Notes: generated from the letters alone by a model not told the origin. A DNA stretch of 24,891 nt from Sphingomonadaceae bacterium (GCA_019239785.1 JAFAZM010000107.1:1-24891); one strand, 5' to 3'; positions 13,321 through 20,896 are shown, numbered from the stretch's first letter. Program-made: numbers and translations.

Positions 13321-14597
13321 TTCGCAGGCTGTTCATCGCCAATCGCGGCGAGATCGCGCTGCGCGTGCTGCGCACCGCCCACAGGCTCGGCATGACGACG
13401 ATCCTCGCCGTCTCCGAGGCGGACCGCGACTCGCTGCCGGCGCGGCTCGCCGACGAGACCCGTCCGGTCGCCTCCTATCTTTCGATCGAGGCGCTGATCG
13501 ACGCCGCCGTAGCGGCGGGGGCCGATGCGATCCATCCGGGCTACGGTTTCCTCTCCGAGAATGCGGCCTTCGCCCGCGTCGCTTCGGAAGCGGGGATCGT
13601 CTTCGTCGGCCCGGAGCCCGCGACGCTCGCCGCAATGGGCGACAAGCTCGAGGCGCGGCGGATCGCGCAGGCGGCGGGCCTGCCGGTCGTGCCCGGCCGG
13701 GAGGGCGGCTTTCCCTTGCTGATCAAGGCGGTCGCCGGCGGCGGCGGCAAGGGCATGAAGCGCGTCGACCGCGAAGAGGAGCTCGATGCGGCGATGGCGA
13801 TGGCCGCGGCCGAGGCCGAGGCGGCGTTCGGCGACGGCCGGCTCTATGTCGAGCGCTTCATCGCCAGCGGCCGCCATGTCGAGGTGCAGGTGCTCGGCGA
13901 CGGGACGCGCGCGGTCCATCTCGGCGACCGCGACTGCTCGATCCAGCGCCGCTTCCAGAAATTGGTCGAGGAAGCGCCGGCGCCCTTCATTCCCGACGAC
14001 AAGAGGGCGGCTTTGCGCAATGCGGCGGTGCGGCTTGCCGAGCATCTCCATTATCGCGGCGCCGGCACGGTGGAGTTCCTGGTCGATGCTGCTGATTTCG
14101 ATTTCTACTTCCTCGAGATGAACGCCCGCATTCAGGTCGAGCATCCGGTGACCGAGGCGGTGACAGGGATCGACCTGGTCGAGCAGCAATTGCTGATCGC
14201 CGGCGGCGAGCCTCTGGGCGTGCGGCAGGAGACGATCGCCCTTGAAGGCCATGCGATCGAGGCGCGGATTAACGCCGAGGATGGGCGGCGCGACTTCCGG
14301 CCCTCGCCCGGCACCGTCCGCCGCGCCGCCTGGCCCGCGGGTCCGGGCATCAGGGTGGACTCCCATATCGCCGACGGCGGCAAGGTCCCGCCGCTCTACG
14401 ATTCGCTGATCGGGAAGCTGATCGTGTCGGGCAGCGACCGCGCGGAGGCGGTGGCGCGGCTGCGCTCGGCGCTGGATGCGCTGGAGATCGAGGGGGTGGA
14501 GACGACGGCCGGCCTCCACCGCGCCATCGCGGCGGATCCTCGCTTCGTCCAAGGCGGTGTGGACACGCGCTTCTTCGAAGGCTTCGGGAATGCGTAG
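13317..14597 (+). CDS. Biotin carboxylase subunit, compact form
   Basis: 426 residues against about 449 for E. coli AccC. It carboxylates carrier-bound biotin with ATP and bicarbonate. The fold reads IANRGEIALRVLR, IHPGYGFLSENAAFA, the ATP-grasp glycine loop AGGGGKGMK, the HVEVQVLGDG strand, RDCSIQRRFQKLVEEAPAP, EMNARIQVEHPVTEAVTGIDLV (metal, bicarbonate and biotin residues), and a C-terminal PPLYDSLIGKLI. Two gaps relative to AccC are clear: about 6 residues near ADETRPVASYL, and about 16 between VVPGREGG and FPLLIKA, in the loop before the glycine-rich lid. ATG 13317 is coupled to the carrier stop. The frame open upstream belongs to the carrier gene region. Confidence 0.95.
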   Translation: MIRRLFIANRGEIALRVLRTAHRLGMTTILAVSEADRDSLPARLADETRPVASYLSIEALIDAAVAAGADAIHPGYGFLSENAAFARVASEAGIVFVGPEPATLAAMGDKLEARRIAQAAGLPVVPGREGGFPLLIKAVAGGGGKGMKRVDREEELDAAMAMAAAEAEAAFGDGRLYVERFIASGRHVEVQVLGDGTRAVHLGDRDCSIQRRFQKLVEEAPAPFIPDDKRAALRNAAVRLAEHLHYRGAGTVEFLVDAADFDFYFLEMNARIQVEHPVTEAVTGIDLVEQQLLIAGGEPLGVRQETIALEGHAIEARINAEDGRRDFRPSPGTVRRAAWPAGPGIRVDSHIADGGKVPPLYDSLIGKLIVSGSDRAEAVARLRSALDALEIEGVETTAGLHRAIAADPRFVQGGVDTRFFEGFGNA

Positions 14598-14648
14598 CCG
14601 GCGCCCTCCTTTCCTCCCCATGCGCTTCGCGCGCAGGGAGGATTGAGG
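14598..14648 (+). promoter_or_regulatory. Hairpin covering the ribosome-binding site of the carboxyltransferase
   Basis: CCTCCC (14613-14618) plus TGCGC (14621-14625) can pair with GCGCA (14631-14635) plus GGGAGG (14636-14641), leaving a TTCGC loop and a two-base bulge. GGGAGG is the Shine-Dalgarno for the GTG at 14649, so the stem would hide it. It could lower or tune expression of the carboxyltransferase relative to the carboxylase. It may simply be a small repeat element. Confidence 0.5.
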
Positions 14649-16127
14649 GTGGCTCAGGTCCATCTCGTCGACGTTTCCATCCGCGACGGCAATCAGAGCC
14701 TGTGGGGCGCCACCGGGCTGCACACCGCCCAGATGCTGGAGATCGCCGGCAAGCTCGATCGCGCCGGCTTCCGTGCGATCGATTTCACCTCCTCCACGCA
14801 CATGGCGGTCGCGGTCCGTTATTTCCGCAACAATCCGTGGGAGCGAATCCGGCGGATGCGCGCGGCGATGCCGCGGACACCGCTCCAGTTCATCACCACG
14901 GGCCTGAGGTTCATCGCCTGGCAGCAGGCGGACCCGGAGTTCATGCGCCTCGTCTACCGGCGGCTGCAGGCGAACGGCATCCGCCGCTTCATCATGCTCG
15001 ATCCGATGCACGATCCGGACGCCGTGATCGAGGCGTCGCGGCTGGTGAAGGAGGAGGGCGATGCGGAGGTGATGGGGGCGCTCACCTTCACCCTGTCGGA
15101 CGTGCACGACGACCTTTTCTACGCCGATTTCGCCGGCAAGCTGGCGGCAAGCCCGCACGTCGATCTCTTCTACCTCAAGGACCCGAGCGGGCTGATGTCG
15201 CCCGACCGGGTGCGGACCCTGGCGCCGGCGGTGAAGGCGGCGATCGGCGCGAAGCCGCTCGAGATCCACGCCCATTGCACGATCGGCTACGGCCCGGTGA
15301 CCTCGCTCGCCGCCGCGGACCTGGGCTTCATCAGCGCGGTCCATGTCGGGATTGGGCCGCTCGGCGACGGCAGCTCGCTGCCCGAGGCCGGGCGGATGCT
15401 CGCCAATCTGAAGGAAGCGGGGCACGAGGTGCCGGTCGACGAGGCAATGTTGGGCCAGCTCTCCGATTATTGGTGGCGGCTGGCGCGGGCCGAGGGCTTG
15501 CCGCCCGGCACGCCGCAAAGCTTCGACGCCAGCTTCCTCCGCCACCAGATCGCCGGCGGGGTGATGACGACGACGAAGCGCCAGCTCGACGAATTGAAGC
15601 TCGGCCATCTCTTCCCGGCGGTGATCGAGGAGACCGAGCGGGTGCGGGCCGAACTGGGCCATCCGATCATGGTCACGCCCTTCCCGCAGATGGTCATGAG
15701 CCAGGCCCTGTTCAACGTGATCGGCGCCGCCCGCTACGGCCAGGTTTCGGACCAGGTGCTGCGCTACGTGCTCGGCAAGTTCGGCCGGCCGACCAGCCCG
15801 GTAGATCCGGAGGTGCTCGGCGCGATCCTCGACCGGCCGCGGGCGCGCGAGATCGAGGAGGAGCCGACCTTTCCCGCCCTTGCCGATTTGAAGAAGCGGT
15901 TCGGGGCGAACATGGGAGAGGAGGAGTTCCTGCTGCGGGCGGTGATGCCCGCCGACCAGGTCGATGCGATGCTCGCGGCGGGCCGGGCGCGGCCGACCTA
16001 TACGCCGGAGGCGGCGCCGGTGCTGAAGCTTTTGAAGGAGCTGGCCGCGCGGCCAGCGGCGCGGGATCTGATGGTCGAGCGGCCGGGCTTCCGGCTTGTG
16101 CTCCATGCGGGGACGGCTGTTGCTTAG
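14649..16127 (+). CDS. Carboxyltransferase subunit of pyruvate carboxylase/oxaloacetate decarboxylase type
   Basis: 492 residues. A TIM-barrel carboxyltransferase that moves CO2 from carboxybiotin to a ketone-type acceptor. The metal set is intact: Asp13 (SIRDGNQSLW), Lys177 (FYLKDPSGLM, the carbamylated lysine), His207 and His209 (IHAHCTIG). A DUF-like C-terminal domain follows as in OadA/PycB, and the biotinyl domain is absent because it is a separate gene. The substrate region differs from pyruvate enzymes: the LLRGAN segment carrying the pyruvate-binding Arg reads FITTGLRF, and HTHDTSG reads HAHCTIG. This argues for another acceptor, perhaps an aryl methyl ketone. GTG 14649 is chosen over TTG 14643 because AGGGAGGA ends at 14642, leaving six bases. 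Confidence 0.9.
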   Translation: MAQVHLVDVSIRDGNQSLWGATGLHTAQMLEIAGKLDRAGFRAIDFTSSTHMAVAVRYFRNNPWERIRRMRAAMPRTPLQFITTGLRFIAWQQADPEFMRLVYRRLQANGIRRFIMLDPMHDPDAVIEASRLVKEEGDAEVMGALTFTLSDVHDDLFYADFAGKLAASPHVDLFYLKDPSGLMSPDRVRTLAPAVKAAIGAKPLEIHAHCTIGYGPVTSLAAADLGFISAVHVGIGPLGDGSSLPEAGRMLANLKEAGHEVPVDEAMLGQLSDYWWRLARAEGLPPGTPQSFDASFLRHQIAGGVMTTTKRQLDELKLGHLFPAVIEETERVRAELGHPIMVTPFPQMVMSQALFNVIGAARYGQVSDQVLRYVLGKFGRPTSPVDPEVLGAILDRPRAREIEEEPTFPALADLKKRFGANMGEEEFLLRAVMPADQVDAMLAAGRARPTYTPEAAPVLKLLKELAARPAARDLMVERPGFRLVLHAGTAVA

Positions 16128-16273
16128 CGAAGGCCGACGCCTTCTTCTTAAACCCTCCCCCTTGAGGGGGAGGGCAGGGAGGGGGTGTCGGGCGTTCGGG
16201 GCTTCATCCCAGCCGCGGAGCCCCCCCACCCTACCCTCCCCCCGCCGGGGGGAGGGTTTTCTGGCCGAGCTTC
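16128..16273. repeat. GC-rich hairpin pair with terminator-like stem before the HAD gene
   Basis: CCCTCCCCC/GGGGGAGGG (16153-16174, loop TTGA) is a perfect 9-bp stem. ACCCTCCCCCC/GGGGGGAGGGT (16233-16257, loop GCC) is a perfect 11-bp stem running into TTTT, which resembles a Rho-independent terminator. It separates the carboxylase genes from the HAD gene, so that gene may be only partly cotranscribed. Confidence 0.65.
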
Positions 16274-17137
16274 ATGCGTAACCCGCGGACCTCCGGCGAC
16301 GACACACGCGCCCGCATCGCCTCGGCGCGCGGCTTCATCTTCGACATGGATGGCACGATCGCGCTCGGCGACCGGACCAGCGGCGGCCACGAAGCTTTGC
16401 CCGGCGCGATCGAACTGATTGCCCGGATCAAGCGCGACAACATCCCCGTCCGCATCTTCACCAACGGCACCGCCAAGCCGCCAGCCGCCTATGCCGCCAG
16501 CCTGCGCGGCGCCGGCTTCGACGTCGAGGACGAGGAGATGATGACGCCCTCCTCCTCGACCGCGGCCTGGCTGGTAGCGCGCGGCATCAACCGGGTACGC
16601 GTGCTCGGCACGGCGGGCACGTCCGCGCCTTTGCTGGCCAAAGGGATCGAGGTGATCGGCCCGTCGGAGCAGGCGGACGGCGTGCAGGCGGTCTATCTCG
16701 GCTGGCATCGCGAGTTCACCTTTCGGGATCTGGAGGCGGCGGTGCAGGACGTGCTCGCCGGCGCGGTCGCGGTCACCGCGAGCAACGTCCCCTTCTTCGC
16801 CACCGCCGACGGGCGGGCGATGGGCACCAGCTATGCGATGAACGCGGTCGTGCGCGCCTATCTCGGCCGGCTGCCCAGGATCCTCGGCAAGCCCTCGCGC
16901 GACGCCTTCTTCTGCGCGCTGGCGAGCATGGGGCTGAAGCGGCGCGACGCGTCTGACGTGGTGGTCGTCGGGGACGATCCGGCGCTGGAGATGCGCATGG
17001 CCAATGCGGTCGGCGCGATCTCGGTGGGCGTGGCGACGGGGCTCAGCGGACTCGCGGCGCTGAAGGGGTTGCCGGAGCGGGACCGACCCATGTTGGCGCT
17101 GAGCGGGGTCGGGGAGTTGCTGGAGATGGTGGGCTAG
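16274..17137 (+). CDS. HAD-superfamily phosphatase, NagD-like (type IIA)
   Basis: 287 residues. HAD motif I is FDMDGT (nucleophile Asp24, Asp26), motif II is the Thr in FTNGT (Thr63), motif III is Lys206 in GKPSRDAF, and motif IV is VVGDDPALEM (Asp234, Asp235). A type IIA cap lies between about 85 and 190. NagD-type enzymes dephosphorylate small phosphates such as nucleotides, 4-nitrophenyl phosphate, glycolate phosphate or aryl phosphates. In SYK-6 acetovanillone degradation a phosphatase (AcvF) works with a biotin-dependent carboxylase, and this gene has an equivalent position. That parallel is inference, and no aryl kinase of the dikinase type is seen here. ATG 16274 has no strong ribosome-binding site. 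Confidence 0.9.
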   Translation: MRNPRTSGDDTRARIASARGFIFDMDGTIALGDRTSGGHEALPGAIELIARIKRDNIPVRIFTNGTAKPPAAYAASLRGAGFDVEDEEMMTPSSSTAAWLVARGINRVRVLGTAGTSAPLLAKGIEVIGPSEQADGVQAVYLGWHREFTFRDLEAAVQDVLAGAVAVTASNVPFFATADGRAMGTSYAMNAVVRAYLGRLPRILGKPSRDAFFCALASMGLKRRDASDVVVVGDDPALEMRMANAVGAISVGVATGLSGLAALKGLPERDRPMLALSGVGELLEMVG

Positions 17138-17277
17138 ACGATCCTCCCGGGACGGGGAGGGGGACCGCGCCGCGAAGCGGCGTGGTGGAGGGGGCCGGCG
17201 TTTGCGCAGCGGTGGCTCCGGGCCCCCTCCGTCAGGCCTTCGGCCTGCCACCTCCCCATCCCGGGGAGGACCTTAGG
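17138..17277. repeat. Multi-arm inverted repeat between convergent genes
   Basis: An outer imperfect stem pairs 17142-17160 (starts TCCTCCCGGGACGGGG) with 17251-17270 (ends CCCGGGGAGGA). Inside are CGCCGC/GCGGCG (17168-17182), GGAGGGGGCC (17187-17196) with GGCCCCCTCC (17221-17230), and CAGGCC/GGCCTG (17233-17247). No coding potential was recognised. It likely terminates the HAD gene and the alcohol dehydrogenase from opposite sides. Confidence 0.65.
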
Positions 17278-18282
17278 CTAGGGCGCGATCAGCACCTTGC
17301 ATTGGTGCGTCCGCCGCTTGAGCCCTTCGAACACCTCCGGCACGTCCGCCAAGCCGATCGTATCCGTAACCAGCAGCCGCGGCTCGGCGGCGCCGGCGTC
17401 GAGCGCGTCGAGCGCCGTCTCGAACTCCTGCCGCTTGAAGAAGGCGGAGGTGACGAGGCGGATCTCCTTGGAGAGCATCGCGAAGCTGTTGAACGTGTCG
17501 GGCCGCGTGCAGAGGCCGAGCAGCAGGATCGTCCCCTTCACCCGGACCTGCTCGACCGCCCGCGCGATCAGGCCGGGAATGCCGACGCATTCGAAGACCA
17601 GGTCAGCCTTGCCGCCGAGCGCGCGCTCCGCGGCGCCGACCGGATCCTCCGGCTCGGCGATGAAGGCGTCCGCACCCATCGCCAGCGCGCGCTGTTCCTG
17701 AAAGGGCACGACGTCCTGCACGATCACGCGCGCTGCGCCGTGCCGCTTCGCCCAGAATGCGACGCCGAGACCGATCGGACCGGCGCCGAGCACCAGCACC
17801 TTGTCGCCGGGCTTCAGGCCGGAGAGCATCACCCCGTGCAACGCGACCGCGAGGGGCTCGACGATCGCGCCGTCGGCAAGGCTCGCCGATTTCGGCAGGC
17901 GCACGCACTGGTTCGGGCGGGTCAGCGCATATTCGGCATAGCCGCCGCCCTGCAAGCCGAAGCTCGCGCACCAGGCAGGCTCGCCGGCCAGGCAGGTCTC
18001 GCAACGGCCGCAGCTCGCCAGCGGGATCACCGAGACCAGGTCGCCGAGCCGGATCCCCTCCGTCCCCTTGCCGAGCGCCACCACCTCGCCGGCGAATTCG
18101 TGGCCGAGCACGTCGCCCGCGCCGCGGCCGAAGGCCGGGTCCTCCGTCATGTGCAGATCCGAGCCGCAGATTCCGCAGCGGCCGACGCGGACGAGCAATT
18201 CGCCTTCGCCGGGCTCCGGATCGGGCAGGCGCTCGATCGCAAGCGGCCGATGCAGCCCCTGCATTACCGCGGCACGGATCAT
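17278..18282 (-). CDS. Zinc-dependent medium-chain alcohol dehydrogenase
   Basis: 334 residues. An MDR-family oxidoreductase with catalytic zinc ligands Cys39 (CGICGSDLH) and His61-Glu62 (GHEF), a structural zinc site at Cys91, Cys94, Cys97 and Cys105, and a Rossmann motif VLGAGPIGLG near 165-174. It resembles sorbitol, threonine and other secondary alcohol dehydrogenases; the exact substrate is unknown. The start ATG 18282 overlaps the SDR stop as ATGA, and the whole minus-strand set is one operon. In an aryl ketone pathway it could oxidise a side-chain hydroxyl to a ketone or aldehyde, but this is inference from context. Confidence 0.92.
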   Translation of the reverse strand: MIRAAVMQGLHRPLAIERLPDPEPGEGELLVRVGRCGICGSDLHMTEDPAFGRGAGDVLGHEFAGEVVALGKGTEGIRLGDLVSVIPLASCGRCETCLAGEPAWCASFGLQGGGYAEYALTRPNQCVRLPKSASLADGAIVEPLAVALHGVMLSGLKPGDKVLVLGAGPIGLGVAFWAKRHGAARVIVQDVVPFQEQRALAMGADAFIAEPEDPVGAAERALGGKADLVFECVGIPGLIARAVEQVRVKGTILLLGLCTRPDTFNSFAMLSKEIRLVTSAFFKRQEFETALDALDAGAAEPRLLVTDTIGLADVPEVFEGLKRRTHQCKVLIAP

Positions 18283-19100
18283 CCGAACTTGCCCAGCGCC
18301 ATGCCGCCGTCGATCAGCATCGTGCTGCCGGTGCAATAGTTCGAAGCGTCGGAAGCGAGGTACAAAGCGAGCGGCTTGATCTGGTCGGTCTCGGCGATCC
18401 GACCCAGCGGCACCGAGCTGTCCCAGGCCTCGCGCACCACCGGGTCCTTCAGCCAGCCGCCGCCGATATTGGTCACGAACGGCCCCGGCGCGATCGCGTT
18501 CACGCGGATGCGGAACTCGGCGAGCTCGAAGGCGATGTGGCGGACCATGTGCAGCACGCCGGCCTTGGCCGCCATATAGGGCATGCCGACGATCGCCTCG
18601 CAGACCAGCCCGGCGTTCGATGCGGTGGCGATGATCGAGCCCGGTTTGCCGCCGGCCTTCATCACCCGCGCCGATTCGCGGATCGTGTCGTAGATGCCGG
18701 TGAGGTTGATCGCGGTCGAGCGGTCCCAGTTGGCGGGATCGAACGTGTCGATCTGGCCGTCGGGATTGCGATGACCGGCCGGGTTCCAGAAGCCGGGGCC
18801 GGGATCGACGCCGGCATTGGCGAAGGCGATGTCGAGCCCGCCATAGGCGTCGACATGGGCATCGAAGACGGCGCGATACTGGCCGCGCTCGGCGACGTCG
18901 AGCCGGTCGGCCCGCGCCTCGCCGCCTTCGCTCCGGATGCGCGCCGCCTCGCGCTCCGCCGCTTCGCCGTCGATGTCGGTGAGGGTCACCTTCGCGCCGG
19001 CCTCGGCCATCGCCTCGGCATAAGCGAGGCCGATGCCGGAGGCGGCGCCGGTCACGATGGCCGAGCGGCCGCGTATGTCGAACTGGTCGAGTGTCTTCAT
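18279..19100 (-). CDS. Short-chain dehydrogenase/reductase (SDR), NAD type
   Basis: 273 residues. A classical SDR: cofactor motif TGAASGIG (17-24), an acidic residue after the second strand (TDID, about 41-44) favouring NAD over NADP, NAG in FANAGVDPG, and the catalytic triad Ser161, Tyr175 and Lys179 (YMAAK). An insert of about 15 residues after NAGVDPG (FWNPAGHRNPDGQIDTF) lies near the substrate pocket. Its start forms an ATGA overlap with the cysteine hydrolase stop and its stop an ATGA overlap with the alcohol dehydrogenase, so all three are translationally coupled. The substrate is not known; an alcohol on an aryl propanoid side chain would fit the setting. Confidence 0.93.
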   Translation of the reverse strand: MKTLDQFDIRGRSAIVTGAASGIGLAYAEAMAEAGAKVTLTDIDGEAAEREAARIRSEGGEARADRLDVAERGQYRAVFDAHVDAYGGLDIAFANAGVDPGPGFWNPAGHRNPDGQIDTFDPANWDRSTAINLTGIYDTIRESARVMKAGGKPGSIIATASNAGLVCEAIVGMPYMAAKAGVLHMVRHIAFELAEFRIRVNAIAPGPFVTNIGGGWLKDPVVREAWDSSVPLGRIAETDQIKPLALYLASDASNYCTGSTMLIDGGMALGKFG

Positions 19101-19810
19101 GTCGCGAGGCCCCCCGCCGACGCGGGCGCGGCGGTGCTGCCGTCGAGCAGGGCGACCACGTCCTCGGTCGACATGACGTCGGCGAAGAGCGCGCACAGGC
19201 TGTTGAGCGTGCCGTTATGCTCGGCATCGGTGAAGGCGGCGGTGCCGTCAGCCACGAAGATCACCTTGTAGTTGAACTGCATCGCGTCCCGCGCGGTGGA
19301 TTCGCAGCAAACATTGGTGACGGTGCCGGTGATGATCAACGTATCGATGCCGCGCGCCTGCAGCACCTCGTGCAGGTCGGACGTGCCTGGGATGAAGGCG
19401 GCGAAGCGGCCCTTCTCCACGATCGGATCCTCGCCTTTTATGTCGAGCCCCGGCCAGAGCTGCCAATAATGGCTGCCGGCGACGAAGGCGTCCCGGTGCG
19501 CCTGGCGATGCTCGGGCGGAAAGCGGGAATAGAAGCTCGACCAAGCTTCGAGCGGCGGCGTCGTGAAGCGGACGAAGAGGTTGGTGCCGCCGGCGCGCCG
19601 CACCGCGTCGGAGATGGCATTGACGTTGGGCACGATCTCCCGCGCGATCGGCACCTCGGCCGGCGCGCCCGGCTCCATGAAGCCATTCTGCAGGTCGATG
19701 ACGACATGCGCGGTGCGAGGCCCGTCCAGCCGCTCGGTGAGATAGAGCCGGCCGCCGCGTTCCCGCTTCAGCCGGGCGGCCAGATGCGGCTCGATCTCGA
19801 TCCTGTGCAT
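19097..19810 (-). CDS. Isochorismatase-like cysteine hydrolase
   Basis: 237 residues. The core has the family triad: Asp39 in VVIDLQNGF, Lys133 in VEKGRFAAF, and Cys168 in GTVTNVCCESTARDA, with the preceding cis-peptide segment. Relatives hydrolyse N-carbamoylsarcosine, ureidoacrylate, maleamate, nicotinamide or isochorismate. An N-terminal extension of about 30 residues precedes the core. None of the substrate-specific patterns was recognised, so the function remains a general C-N or ether hydrolase. GGAGGG upstream of ATG 19810 is a good ribosome-binding site. It sits in a short 24-base gap after the second cupin gene. Why an oxidative ketone operon needs it is unclear. Confidence 0.9.
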   Translation of the reverse strand: MHRIEIEPHLAARLKRERGGRLYLTERLDGPRTAHVVIDLQNGFMEPGAPAEVPIAREIVPNVNAISDAVRRAGGTNLFVRFTTPPLEAWSSFYSRFPPEHRQAHRDAFVAGSHYWQLWPGLDIKGEDPIVEKGRFAAFIPGTSDLHEVLQARGIDTLIITGTVTNVCCESTARDAMQFNYKVIFVADGTAAFTDAEHNGTLNSLCALFADVMSTEDVVALLDGSTAAPASAGGLAT

Positions 19811-19834
19811 GCCGCGCCCTCCGTCCGGTCGCCG

Positions 19835-20401
19835 TCAGAGATAGAGCTTCGGGTTGATCGGAATCCCGTGCGCGCGGCAGTGGCTCTCATAATGGTCGAT
19901 GAACCACCAGACGTCGGTGGTCGCGACGAAGGCACCCTGGTCGTCGTAGAATTCGATCGGCCCCTGCATCCAGCCGAACAATTTCACGCCGTTGGGATGT
20001 TCGGTGACGAGCGTGTGACTCTCGCCGGGCACTTCGAGTATCAGCCCGCCGGGCGAGGCGACCCAGTCATATTCGAGATAGCGGACGCTTCCCTCCAGGC
20101 AGACCATCACGATCGTGCCGCGGTGGAGATGGGTGCCGATCACGCCTGGCCCCTTCACCCAGAGGATGTTGGAGAAGAGGTTCTGGCGCACGTCGAAGGC
20201 GAGATGCTTGATCGCGGCATTGTCGCCGAACGGCACCCAGGGGCTGTCGACGTCGCTCTCGGCGTCGATATAGCGGCCGCCCGGGCTCAGCCGGTCGACC
20301 AAAGCCTTGTGGGCGAAGCCGACGTCGACGATGTCGGCCCTGGTCGAGGGCGGGGCCGACATCGTCTTCGCCTCGGGCCGCGATATGAACGCGTCCGCCA
20401 T
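19835..20401 (-). CDS. Cupin, 2,4'-dihydroxyacetophenone dioxygenase/ChrR-like (second copy)
   Basis: 188 residues. A single cupin domain with likely metal ligands His91 and His93 (GTHLHRGTIVMV) and His129 (VPGESHTLV). It is a diverged paralogue of the cupin at 20897-21430: both share PGESHTLV and the YLEYDW/YLEHDW block. The related enzyme 2,4'-dihydroxyacetophenone dioxygenase cleaves the C-C bond beside an aryl ketone to an aryl carboxylic acid and formate; Dke1 cleaves beta-diketones. ATG 20401 has GAGGAGAG upstream and lies 11 bases after the VOC stop. The open frame extending further upstream overlaps the VOC gene and is discarded. The substrate is inferred only. Confidence 0.88.
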   Translation of the reverse strand: MADAFISRPEAKTMSAPPSTRADIVDVGFAHKALVDRLSPGGRYIDAESDVDSPWVPFGDNAAIKHLAFDVRQNLFSNILWVKGPGVIGTHLHRGTIVMVCLEGSVRYLEYDWVASPGGLILEVPGESHTLVTEHPNGVKLFGWMQGPIEFYDDQGAFVATTDVWWFIDHYESHCRAHGIPINPKLYL

Positions 20402-20412
20402 CGTCTCTCTCC

Positions 20413-20814
20413 TCAATGATTGCCCTTGTGGTAATTCAATTCCAGCAGCACGTTGTTGGGATCGCGCACGAAAATCTGCTTGAGGTCGATCGCGACGACA
20501 TGGTTCTCGTTGTGCGCGAGGCCGAGCCGGTCGAGCCGGTCGATCATCTGGTCGTGGCCCTTGCAGGACAAAGCGACGTGGTGGACGGCGCCGGTGTCCG
20601 CCATCGCCCTGTTGACCACGCCCGTGCCGACCAGTGCGCCGGGCATGGAGAGGTGGAAGATGGCGCGGTCGTCGCCGTCGAACATCCATTGGACCTGGGA
20701 CGGATCGAGCGGCGGCGGCGGATTGCCGGCGCGGAGCTCCAGCACGTCGCGGTAGAAGGCGACGGTCTCGCCGAGCTTCTCGGTCTGGATGTTGACATGG
20801 TCGAGGCTGGGCAT
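20413..20814 (-). CDS. Vicinal oxygen chelate (VOC/glyoxalase) family protein
   Basis: 133 residues. One pair of beta-alpha-beta-beta-beta modules: LDHVNIQTEKLGETVAFYRDVLEL (metal ligand His6), VHHVALSCKGHDQMIDRL (His78 or His79) and IFVRDPNNVLLELNYH (Glu125). The family includes glyoxalase I, extradiol dioxygenases, methylmalonyl-CoA epimerase and fosfomycin-resistance proteins; the short single-domain form suggests a lyase, isomerase or dioxygenase acting as a dimer. It lies between two cupin genes in one operon, 82 bases after the first and 11 before the second. AAGGGA precedes ATG 20814. Its substrate is not known. Confidence 0.9.
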   Translation of the reverse strand: MPSLDHVNIQTEKLGETVAFYRDVLELRAGNPPPPLDPSQVQWMFDGDDRAIFHLSMPGALVGTGVVNRAMADTGAVHHVALSCKGHDQMIDRLDRLGLAHNENHVVAIDLKQIFVRDPNNVLLELNYHKGNH

Positions 20815-20896
20815 GCGCTAGGTCCCTTCAGCGATGTCGCGGCATCCTGCCCGAGCGCGCGGCGGCTGAACAGCGCCCTTACGGGGCCGCGCCCCG
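20815..20896. other. Short spacer between first cupin and VOC gene
   Basis: This 82-base gap carries the VOC ribosome-binding site (AAGGGA on the minus strand). I see no promoter, terminator or gene in it. Confidence 0.4.

Noticed and set aside
14643..14648. TTG start for the carboxyltransferase
   Set aside because: The Shine-Dalgarno ends at the base before it, leaving no spacing; GTG 14649 fits.
13119..16229. A minus-strand open frame of over 1000 codons
   Set aside because: It is antisense to the carboxylase and carboxyltransferase genes, is rich in Arg, His and Asp repeats typical of GC-rich shadow frames, and shows no recognisable family.
16153..16257. CRISPR-like repeated GC blocks
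   Set aside because: The blocks are two hairpins, not direct repeats with regular spacers, and no cas gene is present.
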